The notes: generated by a model from the letters alone, not told the origin. Positions 6,891-14,156 are shown, counted from the first letter of the stretch. The stretch: DNA of 17,516 nucleotides from Flavobacteriaceae bacterium (GCA_021647405.1 JAKIUU010000043.1:1-17516); one strand, 5' to 3'. A program made the numbers and translations.

Positions 6891-7529
6891 TTAGTTCCAT
6901 TTACTAGGGTTTAAACGCCATTGGTTGAGCGTTTCTATATCTTTTTCAGTAATGTACTTGGTATCTATAGCTTGGTCTATCAAATTTTGGTAATCACTTA
7001 AACAGGTCAAATTTACATTGGCCTCTTTAAAGTTTTGTAGGGCATCTTCAAAACCATACGAAAAAATAGCCACCATGCCTTTAACATTGGCATCGGCTGC
7101 TTTTAGTGCTTTAACAGCATTCAGACTGCTTTTACCCGTACTTATCAAATCTTCTACCACCACCACATTTTGCCCTTTTTCTAAAAAGCCTTCAATCTGA
7201 TTTTTACGGCCATGTTTTTTAGCTTCGGGACGCACATAGATAAAAGGAAGACCTAATTCTTCGGCAACAAGAACGCCAATAGCTATGGCACCAGTTGCCA
7301 CACCTGCTATAACATCGGGTTTGCTAAATTTTTCTTCAATGGCTTTGGCCAAATTTTGACGTAAAAAATTACGAATAGCTATAAAAGACAGTGTTATTCT
7401 GTTGTCACAATAAATAGGCGATTGCCAACCTGAGGCCCATGTAAAAGGCGTATTGGGTTGCAATTTTATCGCTTTTATTTGAAGGAGCAGTTCGGCAGTT
7501 TTTTTTGCTGTATTTTTGTCAAAAATCAT
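6891..7529 (-). CDS. pyrE: Orotate phosphoribosyltransferase
   Basis: PyrE joins orotate to PRPP to give orotidine 5'-phosphate in pyrimidine synthesis. The 212-residue length is normal. The PRPP-binding signature is VVVVEDLISTGKSS (122-135). Other family blocks are FTWASGWQSPIYCDNR (29-44), GVATGAIAIG (76-85) and RPEAKKHGRKNQIEG (100-114), which carries the catalytic-loop basic residues. The start is the ATG at 7527-7529. The predicted -7 element lies just upstream, inside the start region of the divergent Nudix gene. No other pyrimidine gene is in the window. Confidence 0.96.
   Translation of the reverse strand: MIFDKNTAKKTAELLLQIKAIKLQPNTPFTWASGWQSPIYCDNRITLSFIAIRNFLRQNLAKAIEEKFSKPDVIAGVATGAIAIGVLVAEELGLPFIYVRPEAKKHGRKNQIEGFLEKGQNVVVVEDLISTGKSSLNAVKALKAADANVKGMVAIFSYGFEDALQNFKEANVNLTCLSDYQNLIDQAIDTKYITEKDIETLNQWRLNPSKWN
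7511..7518 (+). promoter_or_regulatory. Predicted -7 element for the Nudix gene
   Basis: TATTTTTG matches TAnnTTTG and lies 18 nt before the Nudix ATG at 7537. It sits inside the 5' coding part of pyrE, read in the opposite direction. No clear -33 TTTG is present at the right spacing. Confidence 0.45.
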
Positions 7530-7533
7530 AAGA

Positions 7534-7541
7534 CAAATGTA
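7534..7541 (-). promoter_or_regulatory. Predicted -7 element for pyrE
   Basis: The minus strand reads TACATTTG, an exact TAnnTTTG, four bases upstream of the pyrE ATG. CTTG at 7560-7563 is a possible -33 at 18-nt spacing. It covers the start codon of the divergent Nudix gene. The pyrE transcript would have almost no leader. Confidence 0.45.
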
Positions 7542-8154
7542 TGTAATTTTTTACAACAACAAGCCCATTTATTTAAGTTCTAAAGTGGTGGATTGTGATT
7601 CTTGTTTGGCATTTAAAAATGATTGTACAACTATTTTTGAAGTACTCAATCAAATGGATGGTTCAGAACTAAATTCGGTGTGTTTTATACATCATAATCC
7701 CGACGAATTGTTTAAAAAGTTTAGCCAAAATTTTAAAATTATTGAAGCTGCTGGGGGAGTGGTAAAAAATCCAAAACAGGACTTATTATTTATTTTTAGA
7801 AATGACATTTGGGATTTACCTAAAGGAAAAATAGAAACAGGAGAATCAATAGACCAAGCGGCTTTAAGAGAAGTAACAGAAGAATGTGGTGTGGCCAATT
7901 TAAGCTTGGGGTCTTTTTTAGATAAAACTTACCATATTTACAAACACAAAGGCGCATTTATATTTAAGATAACCCATTGGTTTAAGATGTCTAGCGATTC
8001 TGACAAACCTTTAATTCCACAACTTGAAGAAGGTATTACAAAGGCGCAGTTTTTAGATGAGATAGCTCAAAATAAAGCTTTGCAAAACACCTATCCTAAT
8101 ATTAAATTGTTGATAGAAAACTATTTTTTAACCACCAACTCGCCAACTGATTAA
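7537..8154 (+). CDS. Nudix hydrolase with an extra N-terminal region
   Basis: Nudix enzymes hydrolyse nucleoside diphosphates linked to another group. The 205-residue protein has a complete Nudix box (GX5EX7REVTEECGV) at 97-119, with the metal-binding Glu residues intact, preceded by AAGGVV (71-76) and DIWDLPKGKIE (90-100). About 70 residues before the domain (MYVIFYNNKPIYLSS onward) match no fold I recognise and are shared, as far as I recall, by flavobacterial homologues next to pyrE. ATG at 7537 is preferred over an in-frame TTG at 7516, which lies within pyrE and within the predicted promoter. The substrate is unknown. Confidence 0.87.
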   Translation: MYVIFYNNKPIYLSSKVVDCDSCLAFKNDCTTIFEVLNQMDGSELNSVCFIHHNPDELFKKFSQNFKIIEAAGGVVKNPKQDLLFIFRNDIWDLPKGKIETGESIDQAALREVTEECGVANLSLGSFLDKTYHIYKHKGAFIFKITHWFKMSSDSDKPLIPQLEEGITKAQFLDEIAQNKALQNTYPNIKLLIENYFLTTNSPTD

Positions 8155-8263
8155 TTTGTGTATTTATTGTGTTTAGAAAAGAGAAACTAAATACTCTCAA
8201 AAATCGTGAATTTGAGTGATTTTCGATAGAAAACAGTATCAAAAATAGATTTTCAACACTAAT

Positions 8264-8288
8264 AAAAAGTTCTCGATACTTTTTTTTT
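8264..8288 (+). terminator. Possible intrinsic terminator after the Nudix gene
   Basis: An inverted repeat AAAAAGT (8264-8270), 7-nt loop, ACTTTTT (8278-8284) runs into eight T's. The stem is AT-rich and weak, and lies 110 nt beyond the stop codon. A second 6-bp hairpin (CTCAAA/TTTGAG, 8196-8216) lies between. The rest of the 265-bp gap shows no gene. Confidence 0.35.
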
Positions 8289-8389
8289 AGAAAAATTGCT
8301 ATTGACGTATTGTTATGAATAATTAAATTTTCAAAATATAACGTGTTATTATTTAACCCAATAGTTCATTAATATCCATTGTAAAGTGG

Positions 8390-8397
8390 TATGTTTG
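8390..8397 (+). promoter_or_regulatory. Predicted -7 element for the SulP gene
   Basis: TATGTTTG matches TAnnTTTG exactly and ends 22 nt before the SulP ATG. The -33 position has no TTTG. Confidence 0.5.
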
Positions 8398-8419
8398 CCG
8401 CTTTTTAAAATTCACTATA

Positions 8420-10024
8420 ATGACAGAGTTTATCAGCAAGAGATTACCAAATGTAAAGAACGATATTTTATCGGGTATAACCGTAGCCTTGGCTTTGGTA
8501 CCCGAAGCTGTGGCTTTTGCTTTTGTGGCAGGTGTTGATCCCTTGGTGGGGCTTTATGCCGCTTTTATGGTAGGGTTAATTACCTCTATTTTTGGAGGCC
8601 GTCCTGGTATGATTTCTGGTGCAACGGGTGCTTTGGCTGTGGTTATGGTAAGCTTGGTGTCGCAAGGTAATAGCATGGGCGATGCGGGCGAAAATTTGGG
8701 ATTATACTATTTGTTTGCCACAGTTATCTTAATGGGATTTTTCCAAATAATGGCAGGGGTTTTAAAATTGGGAAAATTTGTAAGACTTATTCCGCATTCT
8801 GTAATGATGGGTTTTGTAAATGGTTTGGCCATTGTGATATTTTTATCGCAATTGGGGATGTTTACAAAAACGATTGATGGCGATAAAGTATGGTTGCAAG
8901 GCACAGACCTTTATTTAATGGGCGGTTTGGTAGCTTTAACAATGTTTATTATGTTGGGTCTGCCCAAAATAAAACTGACCCAAAAATGGCCTGAAGCGTT
9001 GTTGGGCATTTTGGTTGTTTCGGCAATTGCTATTTTCTTTAAGCTTGATGTTGCCACAGTGGGCTCATTTATAAGAGATGGTGGTGGCGAAGGTTTGAAA
9101 GGGGGCTTACCAAGCCTACATTTAGAAACCTTTGCTAAGATACCTTTTAATTGTCAAACACTTAAATTTATAGTCCCTTATGCGTTAATTTTGGCAGCTA
9201 TCGGATTAATTGAATCGCTAATGACACTTAATCTTATTGACGATTTAACCGAAACACGTGGCAATGGCAATAAAGAATGTATTGCGCAAGGCAGTGCCAA
9301 TATTGTTACAGGTTTGTTTGGCGGTATGGGCGGTTGCGCCATGATTGGCCAATCTATAATTAACATAAAATCGGGTGGACGTACACGTCTATCGGGAATT
9401 GTAGCAGCAGTTACGCTACTCATATTTATAGTTTTTGGTTCAAGTTATATAGAACGTGTACCCATTGCCGCACTGGTTGGGGTTATGTTTATGGTGGTTA
9501 TTGGCACTTTTGCGTGGAGTAGTTTTAGAATTTTAAATAAAATCCCCAAAACAGATGTGTTTGTTTTGGTTTTAGTGTCAGCTCTGACCGTTATATTCGA
9601 TTTGGCCATCGCCGTTTTTGCGGGCGTTATTGTAAGTGCTTTGGTTTTTTCATGGGAGAATGCGGTACGCATTCGCGCCCGAAAACACACCAAAGAAGAT
9701 GGTACTAAAGTGTACGAAATTTGGGGGCCTTTATTTTTTGGTTCTATAAGTGCCTTTAACGATAAATTTGATATAAAAAATGACCCAGCGCATGTAGAAA
9801 TTGATTTTATAGAGTCACGTGTGAGTGATCATTCAGCCATAGAAGCTGTTAGCAATATTGTAGAAAAATATGTTAAAGCGGGTAAGACGGTTCGTTTAAA
9901 ACACCTGAGTCAAGAATGCAAACAACTGCTTTATAAGAGCAATACCAAGTTTAAAAAGCTTATTATAAATGCCATTGATGACCCACGTTATCATGTGGTT
10001 GAAAATCCAGAAAAGTTTAATTAA
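8420..10024 (+). CDS. SulP-family inorganic anion transporter with STAS domain
   Basis: The protein has 534 residues. An N-terminal membrane domain (about 1-412) with many hydrophobic segments carries SulP hallmarks: LVPEAVAFAFVAGVDPLVGLYAAF (26-49), FGGRPGMISGATGALAVV (58-75), GLIESLMT (262-269) and the Gly-rich GLFGGMGGCAMIGQSIINIKSGGRTRLSG (298-326). A cytoplasmic STAS domain follows (about 430-520), with VEIDFIESRVSDHSAIEAV (459-477) as its core. SulP proteins move sulfate, bicarbonate or similar anions, usually with Na+ or H+; the substrate cannot be read here. No carbonic anhydrase or sulfate-assimilation gene is adjacent. It ends one base from the convergent coaD stop. Confidence 0.93.
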   Translation: MTEFISKRLPNVKNDILSGITVALALVPEAVAFAFVAGVDPLVGLYAAFMVGLITSIFGGRPGMISGATGALAVVMVSLVSQGNSMGDAGENLGLYYLFATVILMGFFQIMAGVLKLGKFVRLIPHSVMMGFVNGLAIVIFLSQLGMFTKTIDGDKVWLQGTDLYLMGGLVALTMFIMLGLPKIKLTQKWPEALLGILVVSAIAIFFKLDVATVGSFIRDGGGEGLKGGLPSLHLETFAKIPFNCQTLKFIVPYALILAAIGLIESLMTLNLIDDLTETRGNGNKECIAQGSANIVTGLFGGMGGCAMIGQSIINIKSGGRTRLSGIVAAVTLLIFIVFGSSYIERVPIAALVGVMFMVVIGTFAWSSFRILNKIPKTDVFVLVLVSALTVIFDLAIAVFAGVIVSALVFSWENAVRIRARKHTKEDGTKVYEIWGPLFFGSISAFNDKFDIKNDPAHVEIDFIESRVSDHSAIEAVSNIVEKYVKAGKTVRLKHLSQECKQLLYKSNTKFKKLIINAIDDPRYHVVENPEKFN

Positions 10025-10025
10025 T

Positions 10026-10484
10026 TTACTTTTTAAAACTAACTGATTTGGGCACCAAAGCAGAAACATCGCCACCATTTCTAATAATATCTCTAATGAT
10101 GCTTGAGCTTATAAAGGAGGTTTCGGCACTGGTCAACAAAAACACAGTTTCAATACCCGAAAGTTTGCGATTGGTTTGAGCAATGGCTTTTTCGAATTCA
10201 AAATCGGCTGGATTGCGCAGACCGCGCAAGATAAAATCGGCTTCTTTACTTTGGCAATAATCAACAGTAAGTGTATCGTATTTATCAACTTTCACTTTGA
10301 TTTCGTCTTTAAAAGTATCAGCAATAAAAGCCATGCGTTCTTCTAAACTGAACATATATTTTTTAGTCGCATTTACACCTACGGCAATAATTATTTCGTC
10401 GAATAACGGTACAGCACGTTTTATAATATCTACGTGCCCCAATGTAAGTGGGTCGAATGAACCAGGAAAAACTGCTTTTTTCAT
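10026..10484 (-). CDS. coaD: Pantetheine-phosphate adenylyltransferase
   Basis: CoaD transfers AMP from ATP to 4'-phosphopantetheine, the next-to-last step of coenzyme A synthesis. The 152 residues match the family length. Signatures are AVFPGSFDPLTLGH (4-17, with the TxGH nucleotide-binding motif), ILRGLRNPADFEFE (85-98) and ISSSIIRDI (125-133). It is the second gene after ddl, 59 bp apart, with a short tandem repeat between. No terminator was seen before the convergent SulP gene. Confidence 0.97.
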   Translation of the reverse strand: MKKAVFPGSFDPLTLGHVDIIKRAVPLFDEIIIAVGVNATKKYMFSLEERMAFIADTFKDEIKVKVDKYDTLTVDYCQSKEADFILRGLRNPADFEFEKAIAQTNRKLSGIETVFLLTSAETSFISSSIIRDIIRNGGDVSALVPKSVSFKK

Positions 10485-10520
10485 AGCTGTGTGTTTGATG
10501 TTGTAAATGTAATAAATTAA

Positions 10521-10545
10521 AATTCAGAATTCAGAATTCAGAATT
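10521..10545. repeat. 7-bp tandem repeat, AATTCAG x3 plus AATT
   Basis: Three exact head-to-tail copies of AATTCAG (10521-10541) followed by AATT. It lies between coaD and ddl and its end touches the ddl stop codon (10544-10546 on the minus strand). Slipped-strand copy-number change is plausible. Similar AATTCAGAATT strings are familiar from flavobacterial intergenic DNA. Confidence 0.8.
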
Positions 10546-11515
10546 ACAAAAGCGCATTTTCAATAGCACTCCCAAACAAATCGGTTAAACTAATACCCGC
10601 AGCTCTAGCTTGTTGTGGTAAAAGGCTTTCGTTTGTAAATCCGGGCACGGTATTTAGCTCTAAAAAGTAGGGGTCATCGCCAATAAAAATAAATTCCGAA
10701 CGTGTAAATCCACTCATTTGTAATATCTCGTATATTTTTTTAGCAACTTTTTTTAAATTTTCTAATTGAATGGCACTTATTCTTGCGGGTGTAATTTCTT
10801 GCGAACGGCCATTGTATTTGGCATCATAATCAAAAAAATCGTTCTCGCTTACAATTTCGGTTGGGGGCAATACAAGAACATCGTTTTTATATTCAATAAC
10901 ACCTACAGAAACTTCGGTGCCTTCTAAAAATGATTCTATTAAAACAGTGGCATCTTCAGCAAAAGCGATATCTATGGCCGCAGGTAAATCGGTTTCTTTA
11001 AATACTTTACTGATGCCAAAACTAGAACCCGCTTGATTGGGTTTTACAAAACAAGGCAAGCCCACCTTTTTTACGATGGCTTTGGTGTCTACAGTTTCGC
11101 CTTTATTAATAATATAAGACGTGGCCATTTTAATACCTTGATTTCGCAAAACACTCAAACAATCCTTTTTATTAAAAGTTAGAGCCATTTGGTAAAAAGG
11201 GGCAGAGGTGTGTTTGATACCGAGCAAATCAAAATAGGCTGTTAAAAGACCGTCTTCGCCAGGGGAACCGTGAATGGCATTAAAAACACAATCGAATTTA
11301 ATTTTGAACCCGTTAGTGTTAAAGCTAAAATCCGATTTGTCTATGGGGTATTTTTTAGTATTGCTTATAACTTCCCAATTGTTGTTGGTAATTGTTACAC
11401 AATAAGCGGCGTATTTGGTTTTATCAAGATTTTGATATACCACAGTACCACTTTTTATTGAGATAGCAGCCTCAGTAGAGTTACCACCCATAACTATGGC
11501 AATATTTTTTTTCAA
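10544..11515 (-). CDS. ddl: D-alanine--D-alanine ligase, TTG start
   Basis: Ddl makes the D-Ala-D-Ala dipeptide for peptidoglycan. The 323-residue ATP-grasp protein has IAIVMGGNSTE (5-15), HGSPGEDG (82-89), FVKPNQAGSSFGISKV (156-171), YDAKYNGRSQEITPA (230-244, the omega loop with Tyr234) and FLELNTVPGFT (284-294, metal and phosphate ligands). The only start that keeps the N-terminal strand is TTG at 11515: an in-frame TAA lies five codons upstream and the next ATG is codon 9, inside the conserved nucleotide-binding strand. A TTG start may limit translation. Co-transcribed with coaD. Confidence 0.96.
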   Translation of the reverse strand: MKKNIAIVMGGNSTEAAISIKSGTVVYQNLDKTKYAAYCVTITNNNWEVISNTKKYPIDKSDFSFNTNGFKIKFDCVFNAIHGSPGEDGLLTAYFDLLGIKHTSAPFYQMALTFNKKDCLSVLRNQGIKMATSYIINKGETVDTKAIVKKVGLPCFVKPNQAGSSFGISKVFKETDLPAAIDIAFAEDATVLIESFLEGTEVSVGVIEYKNDVLVLPPTEIVSENDFFDYDAKYNGRSQEITPARISAIQLENLKKVAKKIYEILQMSGFTRSEFIFIGDDPYFLELNTVPGFTNESLLPQQARAAGISLTDLFGSAIENALL

Positions 11516-11537
11516 ATTTATTGGTATAGGTTAGTTA

Positions 11538-11545
11538 CAAATCTA
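11538..11545 (-). promoter_or_regulatory. Predicted -7 element for ddl-coaD
   Basis: The minus strand reads TAGATTTG, an exact TAnnTTTG, 22 nt upstream of the ddl TTG start. A second match (TAAATTTG, 11513-11520) overlaps the start codon itself and is less likely to be used. The -33 region is T-rich but lacks TTTG at 19 nt. Confidence 0.5.
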
Positions 11546-11586
11546 CAAAAATCTTTATTAAAAAACAGACACAATGGGCTTGGTAA

Positions 11587-11617
11587 TTTGGCGTTTTCTA
11601 TTTATAAAGTATCTTTG
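11587..11617 (+). promoter_or_regulatory. Full consensus promoter for PASTA gene-rluD
   Basis: TTTG at 11587-11590, exactly 19 nt, then TATCTTTG at 11610-11617. This is a perfect match to the Bacteroidota housekeeping promoter (TTTG-N19-TAnnTTTG) and the best promoter in the window. The -7 ends 19 nt before the ATG at 11637. Confidence 0.75.
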
Positions 11618-11636
11618 TTCAAATTAATAAAACGCC

Positions 11637-12194
11637 ATGGCATTTTTTAAATATTTATTGAGTAAAACCTTTTTAAGATTGGTTATTTCGCTTGTTCTGA
11701 TTTTAATTATTTCTGTTTTTGTGTTGACGCGATGGTTAAATTACACAACACATCACGACGAAAAAATAAGGGTTCCCAATCTCGATAAGATTTCTTTAAC
11801 CGATGTTACTAAAATTTTAGATAGTTTACATTTAAAAGCAGTGGTGATAGATTCGGCAAGTTTTAATCCTACGTACCCTGTCTTGTCGGTTATAGAGCAG
11901 AACCCACTCGCTGGCGATTTTGTTAAAGAATACCGAAAAATATACCTTACTTTAAATCCATCTGGATACAGAAAAGTAACGATTCCTAAAATTTACGGAA
12001 AAACATTGCGTCAGGCTGTTATCGAAATTAATAACATAGGTTTGCGCATTGGCGAAAATCCAACCTACATTCCAGACAAAGGAAAAGATGTTGTACGCGG
12101 ATTAAAATTGGGCGAAAAATATCTTTTAGAAGGCGATAAAATCGCCAGAAATGCAGAAGTTGAATTTATTTTAGGCGATGGAAAAGGAAACTAA
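11637..12194 (+). CDS. Membrane-anchored protein with two PASTA domains
   Basis: This 185-residue protein has a short basic cytoplasmic N-terminus, one TM helix (about 12-30) and a periplasmic part with two PASTA repeats. The first (about 43-108) has KIRVPNLDKISLTDVTKILDSLHL and VIEQNPLAGDFVK; the second (about 112-182) has KVTIPKIYGKTLRQAVIEI. PASTA domains bind peptidoglycan fragments or beta-lactams in some penicillin-binding proteins and Ser/Thr kinases; here there is no kinase or transpeptidase part. The gene faces ddl across a shared promoter region and overlaps rluD by 17 bases. A role in sensing or organising the cell wall is an inference. Confidence 0.85.
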   Translation: MAFFKYLLSKTFLRLVISLVLILIISVFVLTRWLNYTTHHDEKIRVPNLDKISLTDVTKILDSLHLKAVVIDSASFNPTYPVLSVIEQNPLAGDFVKEYRKIYLTLNPSGYRKVTIPKIYGKTLRQAVIEINNIGLRIGENPTYIPDKGKDVVRGLKLGEKYLLEGDKIARNAEVEFILGDGKGN

Positions 12195-13221
12195 CAATCC
12201 GATTGGTAAAGCCGATTTTGAACAAGAGGAACTTTACGAACATTTTAAATTTATAGCCAGCGAAGGACAAGAACCTTTACGTGTAGATAAATTTTTAATG
12301 AATTTTATCGAAAATGCCACCCGAAATAAAATTCAACAAGCCATTAAAGCGGGTGGGGTATTGGTTAATGAAAATACGGTAAAAGCCAATTATAAAGTCA
12401 AGCCAAATGATGTTGTACGTGTGGTTTTGGCACATCCGCCACACGAAAATTTATTGGTAGCCGAAGATATCCCACTCGATATTGTTTTTGAAGATGCTAC
12501 CGTAATAGTGGTAAACAAACCGGCTGGCATGGTAGTGCATCCCGGACATGGCAATTACAGTGGTACTTTGGTTAATGGCCTAATACACCATATAGAAAAC
12601 TTACCTACAAATGCCAATGAACGCCCTGGCTTGGTACACAGAATTGATAAAGATACCAGTGGTTTATTGGTAGTTGCTAAAACTGAATTTGCCATGGCAC
12701 ATCTCTCTAAACAATTTTTCGACCGCACCACTGAGCGTTTATACCACGCCTTGGTTTGGGGAAATATTGAATCAGATGCGGGAACAATTACGGGAAATAT
12801 TGGGCGCAGCCTTAAAAACCGACTGCAAATGAGCGTTTTTCCAGAAGGCGATTTTGGCAAACACGCTGTCACGCATTACAAAGTAATTGAGCGTTTTAAC
12901 TATGTTACTTTGGTACAATGCAAATTAGAAACAGGCAGAACTCATCAGATACGTGCCCATTTTAAACATATTGGACATACGCTTTTTAACGATGAGCGTT
13001 ATGGCGGTAATATTGTTTTAAAAGGCACAACCTTTACCAAATACAAACAATTTGTAGAGAACTGTTTTAAGGTTTTACCACATCAGGCTTTGCATGCCAA
13101 AACTTTGGGTTTTACACACCCGGTAACAGGAAAGTTTATGCAGTTTAATTCTGAAATTCCAAATGATATGACGGCTTGCCTCGACAAATGGCGTAATTAT
13201 ACGGTGAATCAAAAAGAGTAG
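12178..13221 (+). CDS. rluD: RluD-type 23S rRNA pseudouridine synthase
   Basis: The enzyme isomerises uridines of 23S rRNA (in E. coli RluD: 1911, 1915 and 1917) to pseudouridine. An S4 RNA-binding domain lies at about 32-90 (LRVDKFL, then GGVLVNENTVKANYKV). The RluA-family catalytic domain has VNKPAGMVVHPG (112-123), VHRIDKDTSGLLVVAK (153-168) with catalytic Asp157, and LETGRTHQIRAHFKHIGH (250-267). The 347-residue length is typical. The ATG lies inside the PASTA reading frame, 17 bases before its stop, suggesting translational coupling. RluD is the best fit, but RluA-family members can differ in target site. Confidence 0.9.
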   Translation: MEKETNNPIGKADFEQEELYEHFKFIASEGQEPLRVDKFLMNFIENATRNKIQQAIKAGGVLVNENTVKANYKVKPNDVVRVVLAHPPHENLLVAEDIPLDIVFEDATVIVVNKPAGMVVHPGHGNYSGTLVNGLIHHIENLPTNANERPGLVHRIDKDTSGLLVVAKTEFAMAHLSKQFFDRTTERLYHALVWGNIESDAGTITGNIGRSLKNRLQMSVFPEGDFGKHAVTHYKVIERFNYVTLVQCKLETGRTHQIRAHFKHIGHTLFNDERYGGNIVLKGTTFTKYKQFVENCFKVLPHQALHAKTLGFTHPVTGKFMQFNSEIPNDMTACLDKWRNYTVNQKE

Positions 13222-13231
13222 TAAGTTTTAA

Positions 13232-13239
13232 GGGGGGGG
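13232..13239 (+). repeat. Eight-G homopolymer between rluD and yaaA
   Basis: A run of eight G's in an otherwise AT-rich 89-bp gap. It sits about 45 nt upstream of the predicted yaaA -7 element. Such a tract could slip, or could be a read error. Confidence 0.8.
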
Positions 13240-13282
13240 CTCTTGATAGGAGATTACGGGGATGTGTTTTCATTTAAAATTA

Positions 13283-13290
13283 TAAATTTG
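13283..13290 (+). promoter_or_regulatory. Predicted -7 element for yaaA
   Basis: TAAATTTG matches TAnnTTTG and ends 20 nt before the yaaA ATG. There is no good -33 TTTG at 19 nt. Confidence 0.5.
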
Positions 13291-13310
13291 TCAAATAAAA
13301 GAAACTACTA

Positions 13311-14069
13311 ATGAAAATAGTCATCTCGCCCGCAAAGTCTTTAGATTTTAAAACACCTTTGCCTACCGATAAGTTTACGCAGCCTGCTTTTTTATGTGAA
13401 GCCGAAAAAATTCAAAAAACACTTAAAAAGAAATCGGCTAAAGACCTGTCTAAATTGATGCATATTTCAGATAATTTAGGAAGCCTAAACTACCAACGCA
13501 ATCAAGAGTGGCAGTTGCCTTTTACACCTCAAAACGCACGCCCGGCACTTTATGCCTTTAAAGGAACAGTTTACGAAGGACTTGATGCCTACAGTTTACC
13601 TATTGATAAAATAGAGAGCATTCAAAACAAATTGCGCATTTTATCCGGATTGTACGGCCTGTTAAAACCCCTCGATTTAATGCAGGCCTACCGCTTAGAA
13701 ATGGGCACTAAAATAAAGCTGGGGTCCAAAGATAACCTCTACAAATTTTGGGGAGATACGCTTAGCAAAGCTCTAAAAGCTGATATGAAACCCGATGAGG
13801 TTTTATTAAATTTGGCCAGTAATGAATATTTTAAAGCCATTAATCCTAAAGTTTTGAAACACCCCATTGTAAGGCCTATTTTTAAAGATTTTACCAAAGG
13901 AAAATTGAAAGTAGTGGCTTTTTTCGCCAAAAAAGCACGTGGGTTGATGCTGCGATATATCATTGATAACCAAATTGAAAGCACAGAGGATGTTAAAAAT
14001 TTTGATGTAGCAGGTTATGCCTTCGACAGTAACTTGTCAAACGAAACCCAGCTTGTATTTACACGCTAG
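13311..14069 (+). CDS. yaaA: YaaA-family peroxide stress protein (DUF328/UPF0246)
   Basis: This 252-residue protein has the family hallmarks: MKIVISPAKSLDF at the N-terminus, LYAFKGTVYEGLDAYSL (about 79-95), LRILSGLYGLLKPLDLMQAYRLEMGTK (about 108-134), and LNLASNEYFKAI with ARGLMLRYII toward the end. In E. coli, YaaA limits free iron and oxidative DNA damage during peroxide stress, and the fold binds DNA. It appears to be a single gene with its own promoter. No peroxide-responsive operator could be recognised. Confidence 0.93.
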   Translation: MKIVISPAKSLDFKTPLPTDKFTQPAFLCEAEKIQKTLKKKSAKDLSKLMHISDNLGSLNYQRNQEWQLPFTPQNARPALYAFKGTVYEGLDAYSLPIDKIESIQNKLRILSGLYGLLKPLDLMQAYRLEMGTKIKLGSKDNLYKFWGDTLSKALKADMKPDEVLLNLASNEYFKAINPKVLKHPIVRPIFKDFTKGKLKVVAFFAKKARGLMLRYIIDNQIESTEDVKNFDVAGYAFDSNLSNETQLVFTR

Positions 14070-14148
14070 CCGATGTTATGGAATAGTTAAATCAATAAGA
14101 TTTTATCAAAAAAAATAAAAAAAGTACAGTCCAACAAAAAAAACCCAT

Positions 14149-14156
14149 TACATTTG
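14149..14156 (+). promoter_or_regulatory. Predicted -7 element for the methionine operon
   Basis: TACATTTG, an exact TAnnTTTG, lies about 40 nt before the riboswitch P1 stem. Transcription would start near 14161-14164, giving a leader of about 370 nt to the osmC-like ATG. The -33 region has no TTTG. Confidence 0.55.

Noticed and set aside
7516..7536. TTG as the Nudix start
   Set aside because: It would overlap the pyrE coding region and begin inside the predicted -7 element. The ATG at 7537 is better.
10521..10545. CRISPR-like array
   Set aside because: The units are 7 bp and contiguous, with no spacers. It is a simple tandem repeat.
13232..13261. G-quadruplex at the G-rich rluD-yaaA gap
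   Set aside because: The G8 run and a later G4 run do not supply four well-spaced G-triplets without splitting the G8 tract tightly, so the evidence is weak.
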